A stretch of 46,064 bases of DNA from an uncultured Pelagibacteraceae bacterium (GTDB lineage: Bacteria; Pseudomonadota; Alphaproteobacteria; Pelagibacterales; Pelagibacteraceae), in NCBI GenBank assembly GCA_902593445.1, contig CACJIJ010000009.1, positions 1-46,064 of the forward strand, in the 5' to 3' direction. The position numbers were made by a program, and so were the translations under genes. The notes beneath the pieces are model-generated. The model was not told the DNA's origin. It searched no databases and worked only from the letters and a program-made list of their open reading frames with translations. Shown one piece after another: positions 8,768-16,534 of the stretch; within the stretch, counting starts at the first letter, position 1, and each line of letters begins with the position of its first letter.

Positions 8768-9223
8768 ATGAAAACAATTCTATCAATACTCAGCTTATTA
8801 TGTTGTTTTAGTTTTGCTCAAGCTCAAAATACAAATATTACTTTAAATTTAGATTTGAATTTAAATTGTAAATTTGAAAAAGTAATTTTAAAAAATACAG
8901 ATTATAACTTTGAGTCTTTCACAAAAGATCAAATTAAAAGAAAAGATATAAATAAGTTAATAATCGAGTCTAAAACACCAGATGTTCTAAATGTTAAAAA
9001 TTTATCAGAATTTTTTAATAAAATTGATTTAGAGGTTAAAATTTCGAATAAGGATATATTCTTAATTCAAGCATTCGATAAAGAGAGAAATTATTCTGAG
9101 TCTGCAGTCTATACTAGAAAAACAGGTGAACTTATTCACGAAATCACAATAAATATAAAACAAGAGGAAAAAGAAAAAGATATTTCTTTTTATAGTTGTA
9201 AAAATAACAACAAAGACACTTAA
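8768..9223 (+). CDS. exported hypothetical protein
   Basis: The 151-residue protein starts on the base after the tesA stop, so the two are likely co-translated. It has a short signal peptide (MKTILSILSLLCCFSFAQA) and a mature part rich in Asn, Lys and Ile that alternates beta-like strands. A cysteine in LNCKFE and another in FYSCKNN could form a disulfide linking the two ends. I do not recognise the family. Position behind tesA suggests an envelope function, which is inference. Confidence 0.8.
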   Translation: MKTILSILSLLCCFSFAQAQNTNITLNLDLNLNCKFEKVILKNTDYNFESFTKDQIKRKDINKLIIESKTPDVLNVKNLSEFFNKIDLEVKISNKDIFLIQAFDKERNYSESAVYTRKTGELIHEITINIKQEEKEKDISFYSCKNNNKDT

Positions 9224-9263
9224 GACCAAAGACTTCAATTCTAATTTTTGATAATATTTAACT

Positions 9264-9812
9264 ATGAAGAAATTATCTTTAGTAATTTTGTTTTATTTAT
9301 TATCACAAGTTAATTCTTTATCAAATGAAAGAGATACTAGATTGAACCAATTATTTAATGAGTTAAAAGCAAATAGTTCAAAAGTAGCTTCTATAATCGA
9401 ACAAGAAATTTGGGCTTTATGGAGCACACATCCAACAGATGAAAAACTTACTGCAAGATTAGAGGAGGGCTCTCAATTTGTGAGAGATCAAAACTATATA
9501 AAAGCAAAAGATATTTTTACTGAAGTTATTAATCTTGATCGAAATTGGGCTGAAGCATGGAATAAAAGAGCAACTGTACTTTATATGCTAGGAGAATTTC
9601 AAAAATCTCAAGATGATATAGATCAAGTATTAGCTTTAGAACAAAGACACTTTGGTGCTTTAGCAGGACAAGGTTTAGTAAATATTCAGCTTAAGAATTA
9701 TGAAAAAGCAATAAGAAGTTACGAACAAGCACAAGAAATTTATCCCGCAATGAGATCACCTAAAATAATGATCAAGCAAATAGAAGAATTAATGAAGCAG
9801 CAAACAATATAA
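9264..9812 (+). CDS. exported TPR-repeat protein
   Basis: The 182-residue protein has a signal peptide (residues about 1-20) and then helical repeats of the tetratricopeptide type. Repeats are visible from about residue 70 (ARLEEGSQFVRDQNYIKAKDIFTEVI), 104 (AEAWNKRATVLYMLGEFQKSQDDIDQVL) and 138 (FGALAGQGLVNIQLKNYEKAIRSYEQAQ), with the usual small-residue and aromatic spacing. TPR proteins are docking scaffolds; the partner here is unknown. Its TAA stop overlaps the ATG of the SRAP gene (TAATG at 9810-9814), which indicates coupling. Confidence 0.85.
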   Translation: MKKLSLVILFYLLSQVNSLSNERDTRLNQLFNELKANSSKVASIIEQEIWALWSTHPTDEKLTARLEEGSQFVRDQNYIKAKDIFTEVINLDRNWAEAWNKRATVLYMLGEFQKSQDDIDQVLALEQRHFGALAGQGLVNIQLKNYEKAIRSYEQAQEIYPAMRSPKIMIKQIEELMKQQTI

Positions 9813-10432
9813 TGTGTGGAAGATACGTAGTAAAAAACCCGGTAACAAAAACAAATAAATTAGTTAAATCAGCAATTCAAGTTGAAGATACTGAAAACTA
9901 TAATGCTCATCCTTATCAAAAACTTCCTGTAATAAAAAAATATAAAAATGGAAATACTTTAGAAAATCTACAATGGGGTTTAGTTCCGGGATGGGCTAAA
10001 GACAAAAATTTTAAAGCTTTGATTAATGCAAGACTAGAGACAATTGATGAAAAAGTTTCATTTAAAAAATTGATTAAAAATAATCGATGTGTTGCAGTTG
10101 CTGATGGTTTTTATGAATGGAAAAGAGAAGAAAAAGAAAAAATTCCACATTATTTCACTCGTAAAGATACTAACCCTATTTATTTAGCAGGTATTTTTGA
10201 AGAAGATCAATTTTGTCTAATTACTGAAGATGCAAAAGATAACATAAAAGAAATTCATCATCGTCAGCCAGTAATTCTTAACCAAACAGATATTAATCGT
10301 TATTTAAATATAGAACTTCAGGGATCAACTTTTTTGAAGGAACGTAAAATACCTGATCTTATTTTTCATGAAGTTTCAAAAGATGTTAATAAACCAACTA
10401 ACAATAGCGCTTCATTGGTCCAACCAATTTAA
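9812..10432 (+). CDS. SRAP-domain protein (YedK/HMCES family)
   Basis: The 206-residue protein is a complete SOS response-associated peptidase domain. It has the invariant N-terminus MCGRY, where Cys2 after Met removal crosslinks to abasic DNA. It also has NARLETI with the DNA-contacting Asn, FYEWKR with the catalytic Glu, and EIHHRQPVIL with the catalytic His. YedK/HMCES shields abasic sites in single-stranded DNA by forming a thiazolidine link with the aldehyde. It overlaps the TPR gene by one base. The downstream gap to rseP is 63 bp and shows no clear terminator. Confidence 0.95.
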   Translation: MCGRYVVKNPVTKTNKLVKSAIQVEDTENYNAHPYQKLPVIKKYKNGNTLENLQWGLVPGWAKDKNFKALINARLETIDEKVSFKKLIKNNRCVAVADGFYEWKREEKEKIPHYFTRKDTNPIYLAGIFEEDQFCLITEDAKDNIKEIHHRQPVILNQTDINRYLNIELQGSTFLKERKIPDLIFHEVSKDVNKPTNNSASLVQPI

Positions 10433-10495
10433 AATGGCGTCAATTTAGTTGTTTATTGAAGGTTGTTAATAATAAATAAAATTATAAGATAAAGT

Positions 10496-11608
10496 ATGTT
10501 AAGTTATATAGTACCTTTTTTAATTTTAATTCTTGTTGTTGTTTTTATCCACGAATATGGACATTACTATTTTGCGAGAAAATATGGAGTAGGTGTTACA
10601 GATTTTTCAATTGGTTTTGGTAAAGAGTTATTTGGTTGGAATGATAAATCAGGCACAAGATGGAAAATATGTGCAATTCCTCTAGGTGGATATGTAAAAT
10701 TTTTTGGAGATAGGAATGTTTATTCACAAGCTGATCATCAAGAAATATTAGAAAAATACAATGAGGAGGAACGGGAAAAATTATTTATTTTAAAACCTTT
10801 ATACCAGAGAGTTTTAATCGTATTTGGCGGACCTTTGGCTAATTTTTTATTAGCTTTAGTAATATTTTTTTCAATTTATACTTTTATAGGTAAAGATTTT
10901 ACTCCTGCAGTCATTAATGAAGTTCAGAAAGATAGTCCCGCAATGGTAGGAGGGCTAAAAGCTGAGGATATAATTTTAGAAATAGATGGTAATGAAGTTA
11001 AAAGTATTATGGAAGTTTCTAAGTTTATCACCATGTCTACTAGTGATTTTATAGACTTTAAAGTTAAGCGTTCTTATGATGAATTAATACTAAAAGTAAA
11101 ACCCAATATTGTTGAAGGTGATGATGGATTGGGAAACAAAATTAATAAAAGAATGGTTGGTATTAAGCTTGGTGCCTATAATAATAAAGTTAACCATGTT
11201 AAATTAGGACCTGCTCAGGCTTTATATCACGCAGGTTATGAAGTTTATTTCGTAAGTGTTTCCTCACTTAAATACATCGGAGGAATGATTTTAGGTAAAG
11301 CAGATACATCTCAATTAGGAGGTCCGATTAGAATTGCAAAAATTTCAGGACAAGTTGCAACCTTTGGAGTGTTGGCATTCATTAGTATGATGGCCTATAT
11401 TTCAATAAGTTTAGGACTTATTAATCTATTTCCAATACCAATGTTAGATGGAGGACATTTAATGTTTTATGCTTTTGAGAAAGTTTTAGGCAGGCCTTTG
11501 TCTCAAAAAACTCAAGAAGGTTTTTTTCGAATCGGATTGTTTTTGTTGCTATCATTGATGTTTTTCACCACATTTAATGATCTAAAAGACCTAGGTTTGT
11601 TTAGATAA
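10496..11608 (+). CDS. rseP: site-2 membrane metalloprotease RseP
   Basis: The 370-residue intramembrane zinc protease has the HEYGH active-site motif at residues 19-23. A single PDZ domain lies around residues 128-200 (VINEVQKDSPAMVGGLKAED), and the third zinc ligand is in PMLDGGH near residue 319, followed by C-terminal helices. RseP cleaves anti-sigma factors and remnant signal peptides within the inner membrane. It is shorter than the roughly 450-residue E. coli enzyme, which has two PDZ domains; single-PDZ forms are common in alphaproteobacteria. Unlike many relatives it is not followed by bamA here but by hupB. Confidence 0.93.
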   Translation: MLSYIVPFLILILVVVFIHEYGHYYFARKYGVGVTDFSIGFGKELFGWNDKSGTRWKICAIPLGGYVKFFGDRNVYSQADHQEILEKYNEEEREKLFILKPLYQRVLIVFGGPLANFLLALVIFFSIYTFIGKDFTPAVINEVQKDSPAMVGGLKAEDIILEIDGNEVKSIMEVSKFITMSTSDFIDFKVKRSYDELILKVKPNIVEGDDGLGNKINKRMVGIKLGAYNNKVNHVKLGPAQALYHAGYEVYFVSVSSLKYIGGMILGKADTSQLGGPIRIAKISGQVATFGVLAFISMMAYISISLGLINLFPIPMLDGGHLMFYAFEKVLGRPLSQKTQEGFFRIGLFLLLSLMFFTTFNDLKDLGLFR

Positions 11609-11620
11609 TTCACATTTTAA

Positions 11621-11726
11621 AACGTTTAAAAAAGTCAATAAAACCAACGTTTATTTAAGTTTCTACAAGATATTGTGTGTTTTAAAATAATAAACACTAA
11701 AAAAAAGCTTGATTTATCAACGTTTA
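11621..11726. repeat. three AACGTTTA repeats upstream of hupB
   Basis: The octamer AACGTTTA, whose core AACGTT is palindromic, occurs at 11621-11628, 11646-11653 and 11719-11726, all in the same orientation. A further AACGTT lies at 12062-12067 in the hairpin after hupB. Four AACGTT copies in about 450 bp is far above what base composition predicts. The third copy lies between the -35-like and -10-like boxes of hupB, as an operator would. The binding factor is unknown. Confidence 0.55.
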
Positions 11727-11740
11727 TGACAAGTATAAAT
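11709..11740 (+). promoter_or_regulatory. candidate sigma-70 promoter of hupB
   Basis: TTGATT at 11709-11714 and TATAAA at 11734-11739 are separated by 19 bp, slightly longer than ideal. Transcription would begin near 11746, giving a 20-base leader with the GGAG ribosome site at 11757-11760. An AACGTTTA motif (11719-11726) sits in the spacer. This is pattern matching only. Confidence 0.35.
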
Positions 11741-11765
11741 ATCAACCAACAAAACCGGAGCTAAA

Positions 11766-12041
11766 ATGAACAAAAAACAACTAATTGCTAAGCTTTCTGG
11801 CTCATTAAATTTGAGCAAAGCAGATGCTGAGCGAACTTTCGATACAATTACCAACACTATTTTAGATGCTCTAAAAGGTGATGACTCAGTAAAAATTGCT
11901 GGGTTTGGTACATACAAAGTTGCGAAGCGTAAAGCGAGAGTTGGAAGAAACCCAAGAACAGGTGAGCAAATTCAAATTGCTGCTTCTCAAAAAGTAAAAT
12001 TCTTACCAGCTAAAGCTTTAAAAGAAGTATTCAATAGATAA
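11766..12041 (+). CDS. hupB: DNA-binding protein HU
   Basis: The 91-residue nucleoid protein of the HU/IHF family bends and compacts DNA as a dimer. N-terminal helices form the dimer body. The DNA-binding arm contains GFGTYKVAKRKARVGRNPRTGEQIQI with the intercalating Asn-Pro pair (RNP), and the conserved end KFLPAKALKEVFN follows. The length and sequence type (AAS-Q-KVKFLPAKALK) fit HU rather than IHF. A strong ribosome site (CCGGAG) precedes the ATG by five bases, as expected for an abundant protein. It is monocistronic between repeat-rich upstream DNA and a double hairpin downstream. Confidence 0.95.
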   Translation: MNKKQLIAKLSGSLNLSKADAERTFDTITNTILDALKGDDSVKIAGFGTYKVAKRKARVGRNPRTGEQIQIAASQKVKFLPAKALKEVFNR

Positions 12042-12052
12042 TATTTTTTTTT

Positions 12053-12112
12053 AACAGCCCTAACGTTTTTAAAACACGTTCAGGGCTGTTACTATATGCA
12101 AAAACTGCATAT
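12053..12112 (+). other. two adjacent hairpins after hupB
   Basis: Hairpin one pairs 12053-12066 (AACAGCCCTAACGT) with 12076-12090, giving 14 base pairs with one bulged base. Hairpin two is ATATGCA (12094-12100), loop AAAAC, TGCATAT (12106-12112), a perfect 7-bp stem. Neither is followed by a clear T-run on the plus strand, so this is not a textbook intrinsic terminator. It could be a 3'-end stabiliser or processing element of the hupB mRNA, or part of the leader of amtB, which begins 75 bp further on. Confidence 0.6.
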
Positions 12113-12186
12113 CCAATTTTCCTAATCAGCGTTAGTTTTAAAAATTAATAAAACTATAAGACATCTCTTAATCAAGTGGAGGTCTA

Positions 12187-13488
12187 ATGACTAAAATAAT
12201 AAAAAAAATATCAGCACCAGTTCTTAGTTTAATATTTTTATTAAACATGAGTAGTGCAGGTATGGCAGAGACTACTGTCTCTGGAGAAGTTCAAGCGATA
12301 TTTAATTCGCTTCTATTTTTAATTTGTGGTTTCCTTGTCATGTTCATGGCAGCGGGTTTTGCAATGCTAGAATCTGGTATGGTAACTTCAAAAAGTGTAT
12401 CAGTAATTTGTGCTAAAAATATAGGTCTATATTCAATTGCCGGAATTATGTTTTGGCTTTTTGGTTATAACTTAGCTTACGGAATTCCTGAAGGAGGATA
12501 TATAGGAACATTTACACCTTGGTCAGATGCAAGTGCAGTTGATACAGGTTATGCTGATGGATCAGACTGGTTTTTCCAAATGGTATTCTGTGCAACAACA
12601 GTTTCAATTTGTTCAGGTGCTATGGCTGAAAGAATTAAGCTATGGCCGTTTTTCTTATTTGCAGCTATTTTAGCTGGAGTAATTTATCCAATCGTTATGG
12701 GATGGCAATGGGGTGGAGGCTGGTTAGCAGAACTAGGCTTCTCTGATTTTGCTGGATCTACATTAGTACACTCAACAGGTGGCGCAGCTGCCTTAGCAGG
12801 TATTATGTTGTTAGGTGCTAGATATGGAAGATTTGATAGCAAAGGTGAGGCAAGAGCAATCAAACCTTTTGCTGCCTCTTCAATACCACTAGTAACTGTT
12901 GGCGTATTTATATTATGGTTAGGTTGGTTTGGATTCAATGGTGGATCTCAACTAGCTATTGGAACATTTGATGATGCAGTTGCTGTATCAAGTATATTCA
13001 TTAATACTAATCTTGCTGCTTGTGGTGGTGTTATGGCTGCTGCAATAATCACAAGATTAATGTTTGGTAAAACAGATGTAATTCAAATGTTAAACGGAGC
13101 AATTGGTGGTCTTGTAGCTGTTACAGCTGAACCATTAGCGCCATCACCTTTAGCAGCTATTTTCATTGGAGCTGTTGGTGGATTAATCGTTGTATTTGGG
13201 ACTAAATTATTGTTCAGTTTCAAACTTGACGATGTTGTAGGTGCAATTCCAGCTCACATGTTTGCTGGTATTTGGGGAACATTAGCAGTGCCATTAACAA
13301 ACGCTGATGCATCGTTTAGTGCACAATTAATTGGTGTACTTTCAATTAACATTTTTGTGTTTGCGGTGTCCTATATAATCTGGTCAATAATGAAAGCTAC
13401 GTTTGGAATTAGATTAAGTAAAGAAGCTGAAACCAAAGGAACTGACGTTACAGAAACAGGAGTAATAGCATACGCAATACGTGACTAA
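12187..13488 (+). CDS. amtB: ammonium transporter AmtB, first tandem copy
   Basis: The 433-residue transporter conducts ammonium across the inner membrane. It begins with a cleavable signal peptide (to about residue 27, MSSAGMA) as in E. coli AmtB, followed by eleven helices. The pore twin histidines are present in GSTLVHSTGG and PAHMFAGIWG. The S1-site aromatic region is in DWFFQMVFCATT, and the family segment WGGGWLAELGFSDFAG is complete. A GGAGG-like ribosome site (GTGGAGG) lies at about 12176-12182. No glnK regulator gene is adjacent, which is unusual for amtB. The second copy at 13718 is closely similar, including the shared C-terminal ending AYAIRD. Confidence 0.95.
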   Translation: MTKIIKKISAPVLSLIFLLNMSSAGMAETTVSGEVQAIFNSLLFLICGFLVMFMAAGFAMLESGMVTSKSVSVICAKNIGLYSIAGIMFWLFGYNLAYGIPEGGYIGTFTPWSDASAVDTGYADGSDWFFQMVFCATTVSICSGAMAERIKLWPFFLFAAILAGVIYPIVMGWQWGGGWLAELGFSDFAGSTLVHSTGGAAALAGIMLLGARYGRFDSKGEARAIKPFAASSIPLVTVGVFILWLGWFGFNGGSQLAIGTFDDAVAVSSIFINTNLAACGGVMAAAIITRLMFGKTDVIQMLNGAIGGLVAVTAEPLAPSPLAAIFIGAVGGLIVVFGTKLLFSFKLDDVVGAIPAHMFAGIWGTLAVPLTNADASFSAQLIGVLSINIFVFAVSYIIWSIMKATFGIRLSKEAETKGTDVTETGVIAYAIRD

Positions 13489-13506
13489 TTGCATGCAATG
13501 CAATAT

Positions 13507-13551
13507 AGAGGCTCTTCGATCTCCATGTCGTTATCTCATTGAAGAGCCTCT
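13507..13551 (+). other. 11-bp hairpin in amtB intergenic region
   Basis: AGAGGCTCTTC (13507-13517) pairs perfectly with GAAGAGCCTCT (13541-13551) around a 23-base loop. Bases after it are A-rich, not T-rich, so it is not an intrinsic terminator for amtB by itself. A 12-bp palindrome, ATTGCATGCAAT (13488-13499), lies just before it, directly on the amtB stop codon. The elements may form a structured 3' UTR. Confidence 0.6.
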
Positions 13552-13594
13552 GTAAAAAAAATTAACTAAAATCTCTCTCTCTAGTTAGTTAACT

Positions 13595-13625
13595 AAAGGC
13601 CCCAGAAATGGGGCCTTTTTATTTT
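13595..13625 (+). terminator. rho-independent terminator after first amtB
   Basis: AAAGGCCCC (13595-13603), loop AGAAAT, GGGGCCTTT (13610-13618), then a T-rich tail to about 13625. It is a classic GC-rich stem with a U-tract. It lies about 107 bases after the amtB stop, leaving a structured 3' UTR between. Confidence 0.88.
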
Positions 13626-13717
13626 ATACATGCTTAAATAGCATAACTCTTTTGTTCTATGAGCAATTCTTTATTTCAAAAAATTTTATAAATAACAATT
13701 CTTAACTAGGAGAGATA

Positions 13718-15010
13718 ATGACTCATATTTTAAAAACTTTTATTTTAAGTTTAATATCTTTATTAAGCTTATCTAACTTTGCTTCAGCAGAAACTACAAT
13801 GTCAGCTGAAGGACAATATATTTTTAACTCACTTGGATTTTATCTAGGTGGTGTATTAGTTGCTTTTATGGCTGCAGGTTTCTGTATGCTTGAAAGTGGA
13901 TTAGTAACAACAAAAAGTGTATCAACAATTGCAGCCAAAAATATTGGTAAATTTGCAATTTGTTCATTAATATTTTTTCTATGTGGCTATAATTTAGCTT
14001 ACGGTATTCCAGAAGGTGGATTTATTGGATCTTTCTCAATGTGGAGTGATTCTTCTGAACTAGCCACTGGTTATTCAGATTATTCAGACTGGTTCTTTCA
14101 AACAATGTTTGTATGTGCAACTGCTTCTATAGTTTCAGGAGCTGTAGCTGAAAGAATTAAAATTTGGCCTTTCTTTATTTTCGCTGCAATCATGGCTGGA
14201 GTCATTTATCCAATTTCAATGGGTTGGCAGTGGGGTGGAGGCTGGTTAGCAACTTCAGGCTTTTCTGACTTTGCTGGATCAACTTTAGTTCATGCTTGTG
14301 GTGGAGCTGCTGCTTTAGCAGGAGTTATAGTATTAGGAGCAAGGGAAGGAAGATTTTCAAAATCAGGTGAAACTAAATCTTTAGTGCCGTTTGCTGCATC
14401 TTCAATTCCATTAGTAACACTTGGAACTTTTTTACTTTGGTTTGGTTGGTTTGGTTTTAATGGTTTTAGCCAATTAGCTATGGGAACTTTTGATGATGTA
14501 AATGCAATTAGTAAAATTGCAGTTAATACTCATTTAGCAGGTGCTGCTGGTACGGTTGCTGCAGCAGTTGTAACAAGATTGCTTGGTGGAAAAACCGACA
14601 TTGTTATGATGCTAAATGGTGCTTTAGCTGGATTAGTTGCAATCACAGCTGAACCTTTAACCCCAAGTCCGGTATTAGCAATTGTAATTGGAGCTATTGG
14701 ATCATTAATTATGTACTTTGGTACAAAATTTTTAGAAAGTAAAAAAATCGACGATGTAGTAGGTGCTATCCCTGTACATATGTTTGCTGGAATATTTGGA
14801 ACTTTAGTTGTTCCAATTAGCAACCCAGATACAAATTTTGGAACTCAATTAACTGGTGTAATTGCAGTATGTTTGTTTAGCTTCATACTTTCTTACATTA
14901 CTTTTAGAGTTCTTAAACAAACTATTGGTCTCAGAATTAGTGCCCAAGCTGAAAAACTTGGAACTGATGTTGCGGAAGTTGGAGTTAAAGCTTACGCAAT
15001 AAGAGACTAA
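13718..15010 (+). CDS. amtB: ammonium transporter AmtB, second tandem copy
   Basis: The 430-residue paralog of the preceding gene has the same architecture. A signal peptide to about residue 25 (SNFASA) is followed by eleven helices, the pore histidines in GSTLVHACGG and PVHMFAGIFG, and the aromatic gate region in DWFFQTMFVCATA. The two copies align over their whole length without gaps of note, so this is a tandem duplication that has diverged. A ribosome site AGGAGAG precedes the ATG by about five bases. It has its own leader and terminator, so it can be expressed separately, perhaps as a different-affinity transporter; that division of labour is inference. Confidence 0.95.
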   Translation: MTHILKTFILSLISLLSLSNFASAETTMSAEGQYIFNSLGFYLGGVLVAFMAAGFCMLESGLVTTKSVSTIAAKNIGKFAICSLIFFLCGYNLAYGIPEGGFIGSFSMWSDSSELATGYSDYSDWFFQTMFVCATASIVSGAVAERIKIWPFFIFAAIMAGVIYPISMGWQWGGGWLATSGFSDFAGSTLVHACGGAAALAGVIVLGAREGRFSKSGETKSLVPFAASSIPLVTLGTFLLWFGWFGFNGFSQLAMGTFDDVNAISKIAVNTHLAGAAGTVAAAVVTRLLGGKTDIVMMLNGALAGLVAITAEPLTPSPVLAIVIGAIGSLIMYFGTKFLESKKIDDVVGAIPVHMFAGIFGTLVVPISNPDTNFGTQLTGVIAVCLFSFILSYITFRVLKQTIGLRISAQAEKLGTDVAEVGVKAYAIRD

Positions 15011-15030
15011 AATATCTCTCTATATATTAG

Positions 15031-15066
15031 AGGCTCCTTAGAAATAAGGGGCCTTTTTTTATTTTT
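15031..15066. terminator. terminator between amtB and bcp
   Basis: AGGCTCCTTA (15031-15040), GAAA tetraloop, TAAGGGGCCT (15045-15054) form a 10-bp stem with one G-U pair. A run of seven T follows to 15060, continuing T-rich to 15066. It ends the second amtB transcript. It overlaps the last bases of the convergent bcp-like gene, whose stop is at 15059-15061. Confidence 0.88.
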
Positions 15067-15529
15067 TTAAAATATTTTGAAGAGTTTCTAATACTTCTTT
15101 AGCATGGTCTTTTACTTTAACATTACCCCAAACCTTAAGTATTTTGCCTTTTTTATCGATTAAATAAGTCGATCTAATTATTCCCATAAATTCACGACCC
15201 ATAAATTTTTTCTTACCCCAAACTTTATACTTTTTAAGAACTTTTATTTCTTCGTCAGCAAGTAAGTCAAATTTGATTTTATATTTATCTCGAAATTTAT
15301 CATGACTTTTTAAACTATCCTTTGAAATTCCATATACTTCACAATCTAACTTTTTAAATTTAGAAAAAAGTTTGTTAAAATCATTAGTTTCAATAGTACA
15401 TCCAGGTGTGTCATCTTTGGGATAGAAGTACAAAACAACATATTTTCCAATTGAATCCTTTAATGCATATTTGTTATTTGTTGTAGATGGAACTACAAAT
15501 GCTGGAGCTTTAGAGTTAATTTTTAACAT
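15059..15529 (-). CDS. bcp: thioredoxin-dependent peroxiredoxin, BCP family
   Basis: The 156-residue peroxiredoxin reduces hydroperoxides with thioredoxin. The peroxidatic cysteine is in the motif DDTPGCTIETNDF near residue 45, preceded by VVLYFYPK and followed downstream by FDLLADEEIKVLKKYKVWG, the usual BCP framework. The resolving cysteine found five residues further on in E. coli Bcp (CTVQAC) is absent here. Another cysteine occurs in KLDCEVYGIS, so the enzyme may use that or act as a 1-Cys type. It is transcribed towards the amtB terminator and is followed by no other leftward gene. Confidence 0.92.
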   Translation of the reverse strand: MLKINSKAPAFVVPSTTNNKYALKDSIGKYVVLYFYPKDDTPGCTIETNDFNKLFSKFKKLDCEVYGISKDSLKSHDKFRDKYKIKFDLLADEEIKVLKKYKVWGKKKFMGREFMGIIRSTYLIDKKGKILKVWGNVKVKDHAKEVLETLQNILKK

Positions 15530-15575
15530 AATTTTATAGCAATATAATCTTTTTGAGGTAATTTAAAATAAAATT

Positions 15576-15959
15576 ATGACCATTAAAACAATTCAAAATT
15601 TAGTTTCTGAAGCTATGAGTGAAATTAAAACAATTGATGCTGATGAAGCTTATCAAATGGTTCAAAATAAAAATTGTAATCTTATTGATATAAGAGAAAG
15701 TAATGAGCTAGAAAACACTGGTAGTGTTCAAGGAGCAAGTCACATCCCAAGAGGAATGCTTGAAGTGTATCTAGATCCTAACAGCCCAATATTTCAAAAT
15801 GGACAAATAGACCAAAATAAAGAATTTGTTTTATTTTGTGCAGGAGGTGTAAGGTCAGCTTTAGCTGTAAAATCCTTAAAAGAAATGGGATATCAAAAAG
15901 TATCACATATTGATGGTGGGTTTGGTTCTATAGCTAGTAGTAAATTTAAAATAATTTAA
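15576..15959 (+). CDS. rhodanese-like sulfurtransferase domain protein
   Basis: The 127-residue single rhodanese domain has the conserved opening IDIRESNELENTGSVQGASHIPRGML and the active-site loop VLFCAGGVRSALAV with the catalytic cysteine near residue 95, closing with the GGF motif. Single-domain rhodaneses transfer sulfane sulfur from thiosulfate or persulfides to thiols. The native acceptor is unknown. It overlaps the end of the convergent DsbA-family gene by 4 bp and starts 47 bp from divergent bcp. Confidence 0.9.
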   Translation: MTIKTIQNLVSEAMSEIKTIDADEAYQMVQNKNCNLIDIRESNELENTGSVQGASHIPRGMLEVYLDPNSPIFQNGQIDQNKEFVLFCAGGVRSALAVKSLKEMGYQKVSHIDGGFGSIASSKFKII

Positions 15960-16534
15960 TTAGCACTAAATTCTTCTAAAGCATATTCAAGTCTGTCTTG
16001 TCCCCAAAAAATTTTATTATTAACTATAAAGGTCGGAGTTCCAAAAACTTCATTTTCAAAAGCATCAGTAGTTAACTTAATTAATTGATCTTTAACAGAC
16101 TGTTTCTTTATTGACTCAAAAAATACTTTACTATCAATTTTTAAATTACTTATTAATTTAGAGATATTGTCATCATTTGATAAGTCATGATTATCTTTCC
16201 AATAAGCGTCAAAAAAACAATTTAAGTAATCATTTTGCTTATCTTTACCAATACAAATATACCCTCTCATTATATTTAAAGAATTTATTGGAAAATTAGA
16301 ATTCCATTTAAATTTAATATTATTTTTTTCAGATACTAAATTGCAATCATTTATATTATTTCTCAATTTATATTTATTAAATGCAGGAGATTCAATTCCT
16401 GCTAGCTTATGAAGACCACCTAAATAAATTGGTTTATAATTAAATATGATATTTTTATGTTTAAGAATTTTTTTGTGTGCAATATATGCATATGGGCTAA
16501 TTATATCAAAATAAAAATCTATATGATTACTCAT
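15956..16534 (-). CDS. DsbA-family oxidoreductase, HCCA isomerase-like
   Basis: The 192-residue protein has a thioredoxin fold with a helical insertion of the DsbA/2-hydroxychromene-2-carboxylate isomerase type. The N-terminal strand and active-site serine motif read FYFDIISPYAYIAHKK. The cis-proline motif is VFGTPTFIVNNKIFWGQDRLEY. There is no CxxC pair, so it is not a disulfide oxidase but a kappa-class GST/isomerase relative, probably glutathione-dependent. The substrate is unknown. Its start overlaps the end of the upstream ABA4-like gene by 8 bp, marking a two-gene operon. Confidence 0.88.
   Translation of the reverse strand: MSNHIDFYFDIISPYAYIAHKKILKHKNIIFNYKPIYLGGLHKLAGIESPAFNKYKLRNNINDCNLVSEKNNIKFKWNSNFPINSLNIMRGYICIGKDKQNDYLNCFFDAYWKDNHDLSNDDNISKLISNLKIDSKVFFESIKKQSVKDQLIKLTTDAFENEVFGTPTFIVNNKIFWGQDRLEYALEEFSAN

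Noticed and set aside
12053..12090. Hairpin after hupB as an intrinsic terminator
   Set aside because: No T-run follows on the plus strand; the T-run precedes the stem. Kept as an unexplained structure instead.
12684..12938. Antisense reading frame in the first amtB (and similar ones at 14530-14823 and 45182-45730)
   Set aside because: These are mirror frames of hydrophobic or alanine/glycine-rich coding sequence, with no ribosome site or recognisable product.
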